64,000 nt of DNA from Glandiceps talaboti. Taxonomy: Eukaryota; Hemichordata; Enteropneusta; Spengelidae. The stretch covers positions 10,111,634-10,175,633 of the forward strand of contig NC_135562.1 in assembly GCF_964340395.1 (NCBI RefSeq). The letters run 5' to 3'. A program made the translations under genes and the position numbers. Under the pieces are notes generated by a model, which was given only the letters and a program-made list of their open reading frames with translations, was not told the origin of the DNA and searched no databases. Below, one piece after another: positions 1-13,363 of the stretch (position 1 is the stretch's first letter; every line of letters starts with the position of its first letter).

Positions 1-326
1 GGTTGGGTTATTGGAAACAGACAATTTTTGGCCTTATTATTAACTATATAGATTTGAATACCTACAGAGAATGACACTGCGATGACGAAATAAAGGCATA
101 ACCTCATAAATATAGTGATTTGAATTCGAATCCTATAATTGAAATTGTTTCAATGTCTCTAAAACACATTTTTCCTTTGAATTGCAAGTTAATCACAACA
201 GGTTCAACGACACACTACCACAACTGGACTACGGACGTTAATCGATGGCGCTATGTAAGTGTGATGTGTTATTATGTATTTCTTCTCCTCGCAGAGCAGA
301 GCCACCGGAAGGACATGACTGAAAGA

Positions 327-432
327 CAATGAATGAATAAATGAATGAATGAATGAATAAATGAATAAATGAATAAATGAATGAATGAATGAATGAATGA
401 ATGAATGAATGAATGAATGAATGAATGAATGG
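327..432. repeat. GAAT tetranucleotide microsatellite
   Basis: This is a run of GAAT units with a few AAAT interruptions. The same array lies at the same place in the other units, near 4382, 17657 and 28160, with different lengths. Long open frames rich in Ser-Phe-Ile-His on the minus strand are translations of this array, not genes. Confidence 0.95.
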
Positions 433-3400
433 GCGAACGAACGAATGAATATTTAGTTATTGAATATTTATTTATATGGATCATAGGAGGAATAGGTAGT
501 GTAGGTTATAATTTCGTGTGTAAATAAAATGTGGATTTAAACGTAGCTTTATATATCACTTGGGAAAGGTAACATGATAATGAATACAATCGATAGATTC
601 TATTGATGAGGATATTCTGTCAGAGTCTCGATCGGAGGTTTACTTTCAAATTTTCTGACTGATCAGTTTACAGTGTATTCAATAAAAGAAATCCTATGGA
701 ACGTTTCAATTATTGTAGATAATACATTAAAAATATATATCATTAATATAATTGTAATAATTTGTTACTTCCATCTCCCAAAGAGCGGACAGGCTTTTAG
801 ATACCAACATTTCGTAAAGGTTTTGAAAGTCAGACATACTATATTACGTCAGCTGTGTCAGTGAGAGTGAAATAGTATGTAAAGAGACTCAGCCCATGCA
901 TGCTGTAGTAAGAAACTATGGTAGGATAAGTACACTGTCGTTACACTTATAAAGTATACAGACATTCATAACACATTTCCTGACGCAGACAATGACAAAG
1001 AGAGCAGCACGTTTCTTACTTTATGAAAGTATTTAACAATTACAGATGAGGTACAGTATTGGTCTGTATTTGTTACACTTTATACTTTCATACTTTCGTT
1101 GAAAAATAATCGTCCTGCGTTCGGTGTCATTTCCCTATCATACATACGCACTAGTGAAAGTGTGAACCCTGCAATGAAACAACATGCAAATAATTACAAA
1201 AAGAGACCACCTAAAAGATTCTATTGTCTCTATGCAGTACTTTCAATGTGAGGCACGTTGAAGCAACCAAATAAACCCTTCCACACATGACCTCCAGAGG
1301 GCGTGATATCCGACCGGATTTCATACGTCTTCGGATGATTTGAACATTGTTCGATTGAAAATAATAAGATAAAATAGAACAGTTTTAATTTGGTTTATAC
1401 AGCTTCACTTATAGTCAACTTCTTGGCGTATCTAAACAAGAAATAGTGAACAGTATTCAAGCCTCATTCGAAAGTGAAGGTTGCCAGCCAAGGAAAACAA
1501 ACTTTAAAGAATAATAACTTTGTAAAAAAAAACAAAAAAAAAACAACAACGTACGACCAACATTTTTTACACATATAACTTTTTTCTCACAAATCTGGAT
1601 ATTTCCTCTATCATAATCCATGATATCATTACATAGATAGGAAATTAACCTTTTTAGCTTTTTGTATTAGGAAGGAGGAGTTTGATAAAATTGAAACCGA
1701 AAGTTGTCAAAGAAACTTTACAATTATTGCAGCTAGTACTTGTTTTGCCATTTGTTGGCGACTGACCTTCAAAATCAAAGTATTTGTAAAAATTATAGTA
1801 ACTGTAAAACATCTGTGAATTTAGTTTAGGTGAATATCAGGTCACCTTGTTTCTTTTAAATTGGACTCGTGTATCAGTATACAAATGACGACTTGTCTGT
1901 TTGTATAACCATAAATCACTGAGCTGAACAATAGCTAGTAAACTATTCAACCGTAAATACCACAGCACATTGTCATGATTGTAGCAGTACGTAACACAAC
2001 ACCGATTTAAGTTGTTTACATTCTGACTCACTAGTACAATGTAGGTGAAGAATGTCAGAGTTCAAAGTTCAACTAATGTCACCTGTAGACGATCGACATA
2101 AAAGAAACTTTTGATAAAAATAGTGCTGTGTCCACATTTCAATAGGTGCAGACTACGTCAACCGTGGCGGGGAAAGTTTTAGAGATAAGCTACTGAAACG
2201 TAGCCTGTTCTATGAGGGCGCTGTCTTTATTTCACGGTGTCAACAAACTATGCAATAAGTTGTTTTGGCGCCAATACTGTCATCACGTGATGACAGAAGT
2301 CTGATAATATGTAGAACTGTTCTCAACAAGACCGGGCTTATTTAATAAAATGTCCATTACAGCAAAAATAATGATATCTAATCCCATCAGAGTATATTAC
2401 ATTAATTGTTCTTATTTTCTTAGTAATTCCAATGTTGCAGACAAACTGATACATGTAACTTGCACATATATCGTTAGTATTTTCACATTGTGCTTTTATC
2501 ATTATAACATGAACCACTTCTCAATCGACAACCATTCCATGTTATTCTCCTTATAAATTCTGGTGGCATTTTGCATGTGTATACATTGAACATATAATTA
2601 CATGAATTATCAGATATTATAAACTTCGATTTAAAACGTAATGACAAAGTGACAAGCCAACTAAACAAAACTTTTAGAAAAATGTCATACATTAGGGAAA
2701 GTTTTGCTTTATTAGTTTCTATACAATGTTAGTCAATATAGTGCAAAACGAAAACAGTAGTCAATATAGTGCAAAATGATAAAGAAAGCCAACAGACTAA
2801 AATACTAACATGAGAAATAAGGACATCATGTCAAATACCACAGATCTGAATTTATTACAAGTCAGTATCAGGTCAAATAGTGTCTGACCATTGGTGCATG
2901 TATACTTTGGCGAGAACACTGATCATGATTGACCATTGGTGTATACCATAGCGGGAACATTGATCATGATACTTATCAACTGAATAATCTTGTTGACTAT
3001 TCAACCAGATGTCAATGAGTTGAAAACATTCAATAAACTAATCAATAAATTGTAAAACAAATTACCTAGCACACCAGCTATTTAAATTGGTGTTGTATTT
3101 TCTGACCAATCACTTCGTTCATGAAGTGTTTTGTATGTCAAAGTTTATCGTTCAACAATGGTCACCTGTGGACGGACGTGATGAATGCTAATCAGTATAA
3201 AATACATAAAGGTCCTTGACTTGGTACTTGATCCAAATCTCATTGCTATAAATGCGAAGTGAAGTGTTAACAATCTTCTGTATCTATACCAATGGCAGTA
3301 AACACGTACCATGACATAACTTATAGCATGTAAGCTGTGCTGTCCACTAGGGAATTACATCTTTCCATCATAAAGTATACACGGCTACAGCTATGGCTAC

Positions 3401-3535
3401 AAATTCTTAACAAAAGCACCTTTTCCAGACATACCACCGACATTATACTCATAGCCAGTAAGACACACTATCCAGTAGAGAGTTATCGTTCCGGCATAAA
3501 ACCAAAAGGCTTTGCAATAAATCGTGTGAGAGCCA

Positions 3536-3610
3536 CGTCATCAGGTCACGGGTGATCAACATTCGAGAAATGTGTATTCAAAAGATTTCGTAGAAATACA
3601 AAAGTAGTTT
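3536..3610 (-). promoter_or_regulatory. Orphan TRIM 5'-flank module
   Basis: This short block matches the sequence just upstream of the TRIM genes at 15670, 26185 and 36718. It shares an ACGTCATCAGGTCA core, a GTGATCAA box and a CGAGAAAT box. Here it stands alone, with no TRIM coding sequence attached. The core holds a CRE-like ACGTCA and a nuclear-receptor half-site AGGTCA, but regulatory function is inferred only from conservation between paralogous copies. Confidence 0.45.
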
Positions 3611-4381
3611 GTTTTGCAAGTTGCCATGGTCAGTCGGAGGTCGGTCGTCGTGAGGTTTTAGGACGGGGGGGGGGGGGGGGTGGCTGCTGGGGGGGTTGGT
3701 GTGGGGGTGGGTTGCTGGGTGCGTGAGACATGTTCGTCATAGCTCTTTTTCTTAGCGTAAAGGTATGTTAGTTATCCAAACAAGTAAAGGCATCGTAAAA
3801 GTTACAACATTGTATTCGTAACGTAAAATTTCTTATGCAGCCATGGAAAATAAAGTTGTTTTTGTAGGGCGGGGGGGGGGGTCTGTTAGTTGCTATGGTC
3901 ATGTCTGAATTTGACAATGTACGACGTCGATGCGTTCATTTTCTCCAGTTAATTATCTGGTTTGAAATGGCTGTAGGTGAGTTTCATTTTATTTCAGTCT
4001 ATGCTCCTGGTAAAGTTGCAATTGAAAGGGGAAATTATTACTAGGAAGTAGTTGTTTTTTTATTAATAGTTAACATTTTTACTTTTATCAACAATCGGAG
4101 AGCAACTTTTTTGCAAGTAATTTACAAAAGTGGTGTAAAAGACTGTAGTGATGTGAATTCAAATCCTCTAACTGATATTCTTTCAATCTCTCTAAAATGT
4201 ATTTTTCCTTTGAAGTATAAGTTACTAGTAATGACAACAGGTTCAATGACACACTCTCACCACTGGACTACATCCTTGTAGGACGTTAGATGGCGCTATG
4301 TATTAAACCGTGATGTGTTATATATTTCTTCTCGTCATAGAGCAGAGATACCGATACCGGAAGGACATGAATAAAAGACAA

Positions 4382-4475
4382 CGACTGACTGATTGACTGA
4401 CTGACTGACTGACTGACTGACTGACTGAATGAATGAATGAATGAATGAATGAATGAATGAATGAATGAATGAATG
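4382..4475. repeat. GACT/GAAT compound microsatellite
   Basis: This is the unit-b counterpart of the GAAT array. Here the first half has become GACT repeats and the second half remains GAAT. Confidence 0.95.
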
Positions 4476-5239
4476 GGCGGACGGATGAACGATGAATATT
4501 TGTTTATATGGATTATAGGAGGAATAGGCAGTGCAAGTTAAAATTTCGTGTGTAAACAAAATGTGGATTTAAACGTAGCTTTATATATCACTTGGGAAAG
4601 GTAACATGATAATGAATACAATTGATAGATTCTATTGATGAGAATATTCTGTCAGCGTCTCGGAGGTTTACTTTCAGTTTTTCTGACTGATCAGTGTACA
4701 GTGTAATTCAATAAAACAAACCCTATGGAACGTTTCCATTATTGTAGATAATGTATTAAAAATACTTAATATTAACACTGTAATAATTTGATACTTCCAT
4801 CTCCCAAAGAGCGGATAGGTTTTCAGACACCAACATTAGTATTTTGTAAAGGTTTTGAAAGTCAGGCATGTCAGAGAGTAAAACAATATGTAAATGTACA
4901 CGTTGTAAGAAGCTATGGCAGGATAAGTACACTAATGTTACTCACATATAAAGTATACACACATTCATAACACATTTCATGATATAGACAAGAACAATGA
5001 AAGCAGCAGTGAGATTCCTTAATGAAAGTATGACATAAGATTTATGAGATATGGTACATTGGTCACTTTTTAACATGATGATATGTATTCGTTACACTTT
5101 ATACTTTCATACTTTCATTGAGCAATACTCGTAATGCGTTCCGTATTATTTCCCTATCCTAGACAAGTGTCAACCCTACAATGAAACAACATGCAAATAA
5201 TTACCAAAAAAAGACTGCCTGAAGATTCTATTCTCTCCT

Positions 5240-5340
5240 AGTCTTGGACGGTTACACAGACTCTCGCCGTTGAGGGGCTACACCCCCCCCCCGGTTTGGG
5301 TGTAGCCCCCTCAACGGTGACAGTCTTGGTAACCGAGACT
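5240..5340. mobile_element. Small palindromic MITE-like element (copy 1)
   Basis: About 100 bp form a long inverted repeat. One arm begins AGTCTTGGACGGTTACACAG and the other ends GTAACCGAGACT, and they meet around a C-run. Both arms contain the CCGTTGAGG/CCTCAACGG pair. The paralogous position in unit a (about 1230) lacks the element, so it was inserted after the first unit duplication. Short CTCTCC-like flanks may be target-site copies. No coding capacity is present, and the superfamily cannot be told. Confidence 0.6.
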
Positions 5341-8300
5341 CTCCCTTTGTGAAGTACGCTGTAGCAACCAATTAAACCTTTCCACACATGCCCTCCAGGG
5401 GGCGTGATTTCCGATCGGGGTTTCACACATCTTCGGATGATTTGAATATTGATAGATGTTTGGTACTAGAATAAGAACAGAACAGTTTAGGTGTGAAAAG
5501 TTTCACTCATAATCAACTTTTTGGTGAGCTATAGTCACGTGTTTCAGTCGACAATGAAGATTGTCAGCCAAAGAATACAAAAGAAACATGAGCTTAGCAA
5601 ACAAACAAAATAAAATATAACCAAAACTGGTACATAATTTTATGTAGCTTTTTACGAACCTGTAACAAATTTGGAGATTTCGTCCATAATAATCTATGAT
5701 GTCATTATTTGTAGAAAAGTAGCTTCTTGTATTTAGGAAGAGTTTTCATAAAATTGACACTGAAAGTTGTCAAACTCTACAGTTATTACAACCAGTACTT
5801 GTTTATCCACTTGTAAGCGATCTACCTTAACAATTAAGGTATTTGTAAAAAGTATACTATAACTGTAAAAACATTTGTGAATTTATTGTAGGTTAGTATC
5901 AGGTCAACTTGTATCTCCTAAATTAGAATGGTATATCAATATACAAATGACGACTTGTTTGTTTGTATAACCATATAATCACTGAGTTGAACAATACCTA
6001 GTAAACTACTCAATAATAAATAACATTTATCACATTGTCGTACCTACCACAGCATACTGACTGACTAGTAGGTGAAGTGTGTCAGAGTTCAAAGTTCAAC
6101 TAATTACACCTGTAACTGAGGTAAAAGTAACTTTAGATAAAAATACTGACGTGCCTATAATTCAATAGATGCAAACCACGTCGACCGTGGCTGGGAAAGT
6201 TTAGAGATAAGCCACTGAAAGGTCTACGCAGACACGTAGCATGTTCTATGAGGGTGTTGTCTTTCTTTCACGGTGTCAACAAACTATGCTATAACTTGTA
6301 AGTTGTTTTGGTATCAATGCTGTCATCACGTGATGACAGAAGTCTGATAATATATAGAACTCTGTTTCTACATATTAACGGGTTTATTTATTAAGATGTC
6401 CATTACAGCAAAAATAATAATATCTTATCCCATCAGAGTTTATTACGACATTCTTATTTTCTTAGTAATTCCAATGTTACAGACAAACTTATACATGTAG
6501 CTTGCACATTTATCGTTAGTATTTTCACATTGTGCTTTTATCATTATAACATGAACAATTTCTCAATCGACAACCATTCCATGTTATTCTCCTAATACAT
6601 TCTGGTGGCAATGTGCATGTGTATATATTGAACATATAATTACATGATTCATCAGATATGTTAAACTTCGATTTAAAACGTAATGACAATGTGACATGCC
6701 AACTAAACAAAACCTTTAGAAAATATATCATGCATCAGGCAAGTTTTCATTAGTTTCTATTCATTATTAGTCAGTGTTGTGCAAAACGAAAACGGCCAAC
6801 GGACTAAAATACTAATTTGGCAAATGATGACATCATGTGAAATAACGCAGATCTGAACTTATTACAGGTCAGTATCAGGTGAAATAGTGTCTGGCATTGC
6901 TGTATACCTTGGCGGAAACATTGATCATGATTGACCATTGGTGTATACCATGGCGGGAACACTGATTATGATTAACCATTAGGGTGTATAATTTGGTGGG
7001 AACAATGATCATGATACTTATCAACTGAATAATCCTGTTGACTATAAAGCCATACGTCAATGAGTTGAAAACATTCAATAATCTAAACAATAAATTGTAA
7101 AACAAATAATCCAGCGCACTGGCTTTTTAAGTCACTTCCTTCATGACGTACTTTGTATGTCAGAGTTTATAATTCAACCATATACACCTGTAGACAGTTT
7201 ATATTTTAACCAGCCATACCTGTGGGTGATTTATAGTTCAACATTAGAAGTTGTACACAACCGTGATAAATGGTAATTAAATCGGTATAAAATACAAGCG
7301 TGTCCTTAATTTGTACAACCTTTGATTCCTTATCTGTTTCTATGGGTACAAAGTATTTACTATGGTAAACAAACTTCTGTAGCTTCTACATTTGACACCT
7401 TTAACAGAGTCAGATTTAGTACTCTGTCAGACCGAGATAAGATAAGCTGAAATTTCTTTTTACAGATAGTTTTGGGAAAAACACAACACAATTTATAGAA
7501 AAGGTCTTCCTTAGTAGGAAAATCAGGTCGTACAGACCTAGCTAGTTATGTATGATTTATTTTACTTGATATTTTGCATTAATTTATCCATCTATTTAAC
7601 ACTGTATTTTTCTTTTAAGTTCACGTTCAAAAGTGACATATAAGTTGGGCTGGGAGGTTTCATCACTTTATTGTGAGATTGTACTAAAGAGATGTAATGT
7701 AATACCTCATGCCACTATAATAAACAAATTACTTCTCTTTAGTAATATAATAAACAAAATACTTATACCAATGACTATACACGCACCGTGATATATCACG
7801 TAAACTATGATGTCCACTTGAGAGTTATCTTTCCATCATAAAATACACATCTCTATGGCTACAAAGTCTTAAAGAAAGCATATTTACTTAGATATACCAC
7901 TGACTGTAAGGCACACTGCCCATTAGAGCATTCTTTTTCCATCATGAAACCAAACGACTATGCAATAAATCATGTGTGTCACATGACATGGTTGCTATGA
8001 TATTACAGACCTCTGTGGGTCTTACATGACTATCACACCTTTTTGACATTGAAGCATTGAATATAGAGATGAATAGTAAAATTCCACTTGACTAGTAAGT
8101 GTTGCATTAATTATGTTATACCAAAGTTTAAGTTTGCACTGGCATTAGGATGTGGTCAATTAAATATTAACTTATCATTTGATATTTCTCATAATATTGT
8201 TCATTTCACATTGATTTCAATTTTTTCATGTCACATGCGTTTACGCCTTTCTTTTGTAAATGACATGTAGAAAATAAAATTAAGACAAAATAAAGACAAA

Positions 8301-11300
8301 ACAAATCATTTGATAAATACACAATGTGGAGCAACTAAAATTTTGAGTCAATTGCAAGGGAAAATTAGAATTAGACCTATCCATAACATTGTTCTATAAA
8401 TTAAAAGTCCCAAATAAATGACAAATCCTCATCCATATATCCACTTTCATTGTAGGTAAAGTAGATTTGAAGTGATTCCTCAGAAGGACCATTGATGTTT
8501 GATTATCATATTCATCAAATCTACAAAACAGAACCAACATATACTGGTACATAATTCTATGTAGCTTTTTATGAACCTGTCACAAATATGGAGATTTTGT
8601 CCATCATAATCTATGATGTCATTATTTGTAGAAAAGTAGCTTCTTGTATTTAGGAAGAGTTTTCATAAAATTGACACTGAAAGTTGTCAAACTCTACAGT
8701 TATTACAGCAGTACTTGTTTATGCACTTGTTAGCGATCGACCTTAACAATTAAGGTATTTGTAAAAAGTATACTATAACTGTAAAAACATTTGTGAATTT
8801 ATTATAGGTTAGTATCAGGTCAACTTGTATCTCCTAAATTAGAATGGTATATCAATATACAAATGACGACTTGTTTGTATAACCATATAATCACTGAGTT
8901 GAACAATACCTAGTAAACTACTCAATAATAAATAACATTTATCACATTGTCGTACCTAGCACAGCATATTGACTGACTAGTAGGTGAAGTATGTCAGAGT
9001 TCAAAGTTCAACTAATGACGCCTGTAACTGAGGTAAAAGTAACTTTAGATAAAAATACTGACGTGCCTATAATTCAATAGATGCAAACCACGTCGACCGT
9101 GGCTGGGAAAGTTTAGAGATAAGCCACTGAAAGGTCTACGCAGACACGTAGCATGTTCTATGAGGGTGTTGTCTTTCTTTCACGGTGTCAACAAACTATG
9201 CTATAACTTGTAAGTTGTTTTGGTATCAATGCTGTCATCACGTGATGACAGAAGTCTGATAATATATAGAACTCTGTTTCTACATATTAACGGGTTTATT
9301 TATTAAGATGTCCATTACAGCAAAAATAATAATATCTTATCCCATCAGAGTTTATTACGACATTCTTATTTTCTTAGTAATTCCAATGTTACAGACAAAC
9401 TTATACATGTAGCTTGCACATTTATCGTTAGTATTTTCACATTGTGCTTTTATCATTATAACATGAACAATTTCTCAATCGACAACCATTCCATGTTATT
9501 CTCCTAATACATTCTGGTGGCAATGTGCATGTGCATATATTGAACATATAATTACATGATTCATCAGATATGTTAAACTTCGATTTAAAACGTAATGACA
9601 ATGTGACATGCCAACTAAACAAAACCTTTAGAAAAATATCATGCATGAGGCAAGTTTTCATTAGTTTCTATACATTGATAGTCAGTGTTGTGCAAAACGA
9701 AAACGGCCAACGGACTTAAATACTAATTTGGCAAATGATGACATCATGTGAAATAACGCAGATCTGAATTTATTACAAGTCAGTATCAGGTCAAATAGTA
9801 TCTGACCATTGGTGTATACCATAGCAGGAACACTGATCGTGATTGACCATTAGGGTGTATACCATAGCAGGAACACTGATCGTGATTGACTATTGGTGCA
9901 TACCTTGGCGGGAAAACTGATCATGATACTTATCAACTGAATAATCTTTCTGACTATAGAACCACACGTCAATGAGTTGAAAACATTCAATAAACTAACC
10001 AATAAATCGTAAAACACATTACCTAGCACACCAGCTATTTAAGTTTATTTTGTATTTTCTGACCACTCACTTCCTTCATGAAGTACTTTGTACGTCAGTG
10101 TGTATAATTCAACGGTACTTGTAGACAGTTTACAGTTGAACGAGCTATACCTGTTCATGATTTATAGTTCTACATTTGAAGACTGTACACAACCAAGATA
10201 AGTGGTAATCGGTATAAAATACAAGCGTGCCCTTAATTTTGGACAACCTTTGATTCTTTATCCGTTTCTATGGCTACAAAGTGTTTATTAAGGTAAACAA
10301 ACTTCCGTAGCTTTTGTACTTGACGTCGTCTTTTTACAGAGTCTGGCTTTCGTACTCTGTCAGACCAAGATAAGCTGAAATTTCTTTTTACAGATAGTTT
10401 TGTGAAAAACAGCGAAATTTATAGCAAAGGAAGTCGAAGTCTTAACGAAAGTAACTTTCTATACATATACCACAGACAGTATACTCATAGACTGTAAGAC
10501 ACACTGTTCACTAGCGATTTATCTTTCCACAATGACACCCAACGACTATGCAATAAATCACGTGAGTGCCACATGACATGGTTGCTATGACATTATACAG
10601 ACCTCTATGGGTCCTACATGACTATCACCCTTTTTCGACATTGGAGCATTCAATCTAGATGAATAGTAAAATTCCACTTGACTAATAAGTGTCGTATTAA
10701 TTGTGTTATACCAAATTTAAGATTCCACTGGCATTAGTATGTGGTCAATTAAGTATACACTTACCATTTGGTACCTTTCGTGATTGTTAATTTCACATAG
10801 ATTTGAATGTTTCCATGTTTAAATTTCACATGCTTTTACATCTTTCTTTTGTAAATGAAATATAGAAAAATAAACTTACAAGACGAAATAAGGCCAAAAC
10901 AAATCGCGTGATAAATTACACAATGTGGGGCAATGTTCATTTTGAATCATGGCAAAATTAGAATTGGACCTATCCAAAATCATTCATTCAGTCCGTTACC
11001 AAGCAACCAAATTATGGACACAAGAAAATACCATGGATTGTTGTGATATTTTATTCCAGTTTACGTATTTACTCTATATCTACAAAATCTCTATAAAACA
11101 AGACAAAGGTAAAGTATCAACAAACTTAGAAAATTTGACGTTCGGATTAAAAAAGGTATGTTTTTTGCTCATGTTAAAGATATACTATTCAAGATGATAT
11201 ACTATTAATTACCACACTCACTCTGAACAGCAGTAAATCAATTTAATAACATTGTGTATCAGCAAATTGGTACTGATTAAATACTCTTACATTGACGGTA

Positions 11301-11470
11301 TGTCTTCACTAAATGACGTTAAAATATTGAAAATATTTTAGTGCTAATAATACATTTATAAAACACCATTAAGGTTGCTAACAATCACTTTAGTAGGCAA
11401 AAAAGTTGACCAAACATAGATAAAACTGTCATTTAAAAGTATTGGTGAGTATGTTTAAAGTGGTCATATA

Positions 11471-11786
11471 GATGAGGATTGGGTATTTATTCTGGAGTTT
11501 TAATTTATAAAACAATTTTGACTTCCTACTTGCAAATCAATGTGTAACAACATATGTCAAGTCCTTGCTTGTAACTCAATAAATGACAAAAGATTAACAA
11601 TTTGGTAAAATGTTTGTTATCGTATGTACAATAGCACACTTTTTATGCAATTTTGAGCTTTTTTGCAATTTGTTGACTCACAAACACAGTCTTGGTCAGT
11701 GACGTTTCAGTTGATTTTCCAAGTAGGAATGCAGGATAACATTGTTTTATAAATTAAAACTCCAAAATAAATACCCAATCCTCATC
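11471..11786. mobile_element. Inverted-repeat MITE-like element (316 bp, copy 1)
   Basis: The termini are inverted repeats of about 60 bp, starting GATGAGGATTGGGTATTTAT and ending with its complement near 11786. The interior is AT-rich and non-coding. Identical copies follow in the next two units. A half-length relative lies near 8375-8435 in unit b, where the segment before the right terminus is absent. Confidence 0.6.
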
Positions 11787-12026
11787 CATTTGAGTGCTTC
11801 CTTAGAAAGACTACCATGTTGATCAAATCTAGAATACCAACATATACAGTAGAAGGTCACCTTTAATAAAGTATATATATTATATAAACAATGAATATTA
11901 TTTAAACAGGATTTATATATCTATCTCATAAACTGTGACAGCGTTGAGCTGTTGACTCGACACACATGTACAACTTGAATACGTTTCTGTGTAAATAAAA
12001 ACACACTTACATATGGCTTGAGAATA

Positions 12027-12418
12027 TACAATGAAATTTATATGACCAGCATGAAAGGGGTAGACACTACTGTGATTTTCAAGATAAACTCAATTGATAA
12101 GACTCCTGTATACAAAAAATTACACTCTTTTGTGGGAATGTTCAATTCAAACAATAAATACCAAGTGTGGTATCTGATAACATGAGGTCATAAAACAGAT
12201 GCCGTGTATTCAATCTCAGTCTAAGGTTCAATCCATTGTATTGCAACATTGTCTATTAAAATAGACCTCCTGTTATCAGATACCACACTTGGCATTGTTT
12301 GAATTGAACTTTCCAAACAGTGTAATTGTTTATATACAGGGGTCTTATCAATTCAGTTTATCTTGAAAATCACAGTTGTGTCTATTCCTTTCACGCTGGT
12401 CATTTGAATTTCATTGTA
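12027..12418. mobile_element. Foldback MITE-like element (392 bp, copy 1)
   Basis: This is a long imperfect palindrome. The left arm, starting TACAATGAAATTTATATGAC, runs to about 12185. The right arm, from about 12270, ends TTTCATTGTA. The arms share the segments GTGTGGTATCTGATAACA, CTTATCAATT and AAGATAAAC in inverted order. There is no open reading frame. The same element recurs in the two following units. Confidence 0.65.
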
Positions 12419-13363
12419 AAGGTTCACATAGTATAGAACAAGTTATATCACTGAATTATTTCTACATATTGACAAAATAACACGAGTACTGTGGCTGTGG
12501 TTAAATGGTGATATAATAGTAGAATAAGTTGTCATATAAAAACATTATGACTGTCCTTTAAATGTCGTGGGAAACAAAATAAGTACACAAGTGTACACTC
12601 TGTAAAATCTCTTTTCTATAACTTCATGTACAATACTATTCAAAGTGTTTTTTCTCAAACTCCAATTTTTCATAACTGCATAGATTATGTACATATTTGT
12701 CAGATAATGATAAAGATTGGCAAATAGAATGTCATTGTTGCTATGGTAACAATGTCACTATATAAGTCACACACTCAAATCTATCTCTCCGAAGTATTTC
12801 CCCTTTTATGTTATGGGAATTAAATTTACAGTATCTGAAATATTTAATCGACAACATTGTATATAAATGCAAAAAACTTAGTTCTTCGTTTAAACAGTAA
12901 CTGATTCTGATTGAGATGAGTTTTACATTTAGAATTACCATGGTAACATTGATTTGCTGATATACAGCAAATCATGGTTTGTTTCTTGTTACCCATTATG
13001 CACCATTAAATGAGCAATATATAGAATAGCATGGCAAGGAAAGGTGCATTTATGAATGACTAATTTGTAAAGGTAGTGTTAGGTCCAACTTTTAATTCGT
13101 TAAGGTTCACTGTATTTCACAACTAAAGTTTCATCAATAAAATCAATATTAATTAATTTCAGCTTTATGTTATATTTGTGTTGCAAATATCAGTTTAAAA
13201 TAATACAGTATATGAATAGTTTGTCTGGTTTATTATACTTTATATAATTTCTCAACTTCCACAATGGTTTTTGAATTAACTATTAGTTCTACTTCACTTC
13301 CATATCAACATTTTAGCTGACATGGTTTATCACATCTCAAGATGTTCACAGTGAGTAACTCAT

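Larger units (their letters stand above)
1..4134. repeat. Segmental duplication unit a, TRIM gene lost
   Basis: This stretch has no gene that I can support. Position 1 aligns with position 17319, so the window opens inside a repeat unit. The order of landmarks matches the TRIM-bearing units: GAAT array, AT-rich flank, the short segment near 2090-2215, then the motif beginning at 3240. At about 3535 the sequence jumps directly to the TRIM 5' flank, so the TRIM coding region and roughly 5 kb around it are missing. From 3720 to 4130 the sequence matches 37900-38430 downstream of the third unit. Small open frames here are not conserved and look spurious. Confidence 0.8.
4135..8540. repeat. Segmental duplication unit b, no TRIM gene
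   Basis: This is a second partial unit. It aligns with 115 onward in unit a and with 17430 onward in unit 2, including the microsatellite and the hairpin element. Near 8380 it lacks the stretch equivalent to 10976-11737, and near 8540 it passes straight into sequence equivalent to 5620, which starts the next unit. It ends before the TRIM gene is reached. I see no credible gene in it. Confidence 0.75.

Noticed and set aside
10949-11197. 82-codon frame (MAKLELDLSK...) present in all three TRIM units, ending at a GTATGT donor-like site
   Set aside because: Its conservation is explained by the recent duplication. The diverged unit b keeps only a short fragment near 8365 with no open frame, and no domain is recognisable.
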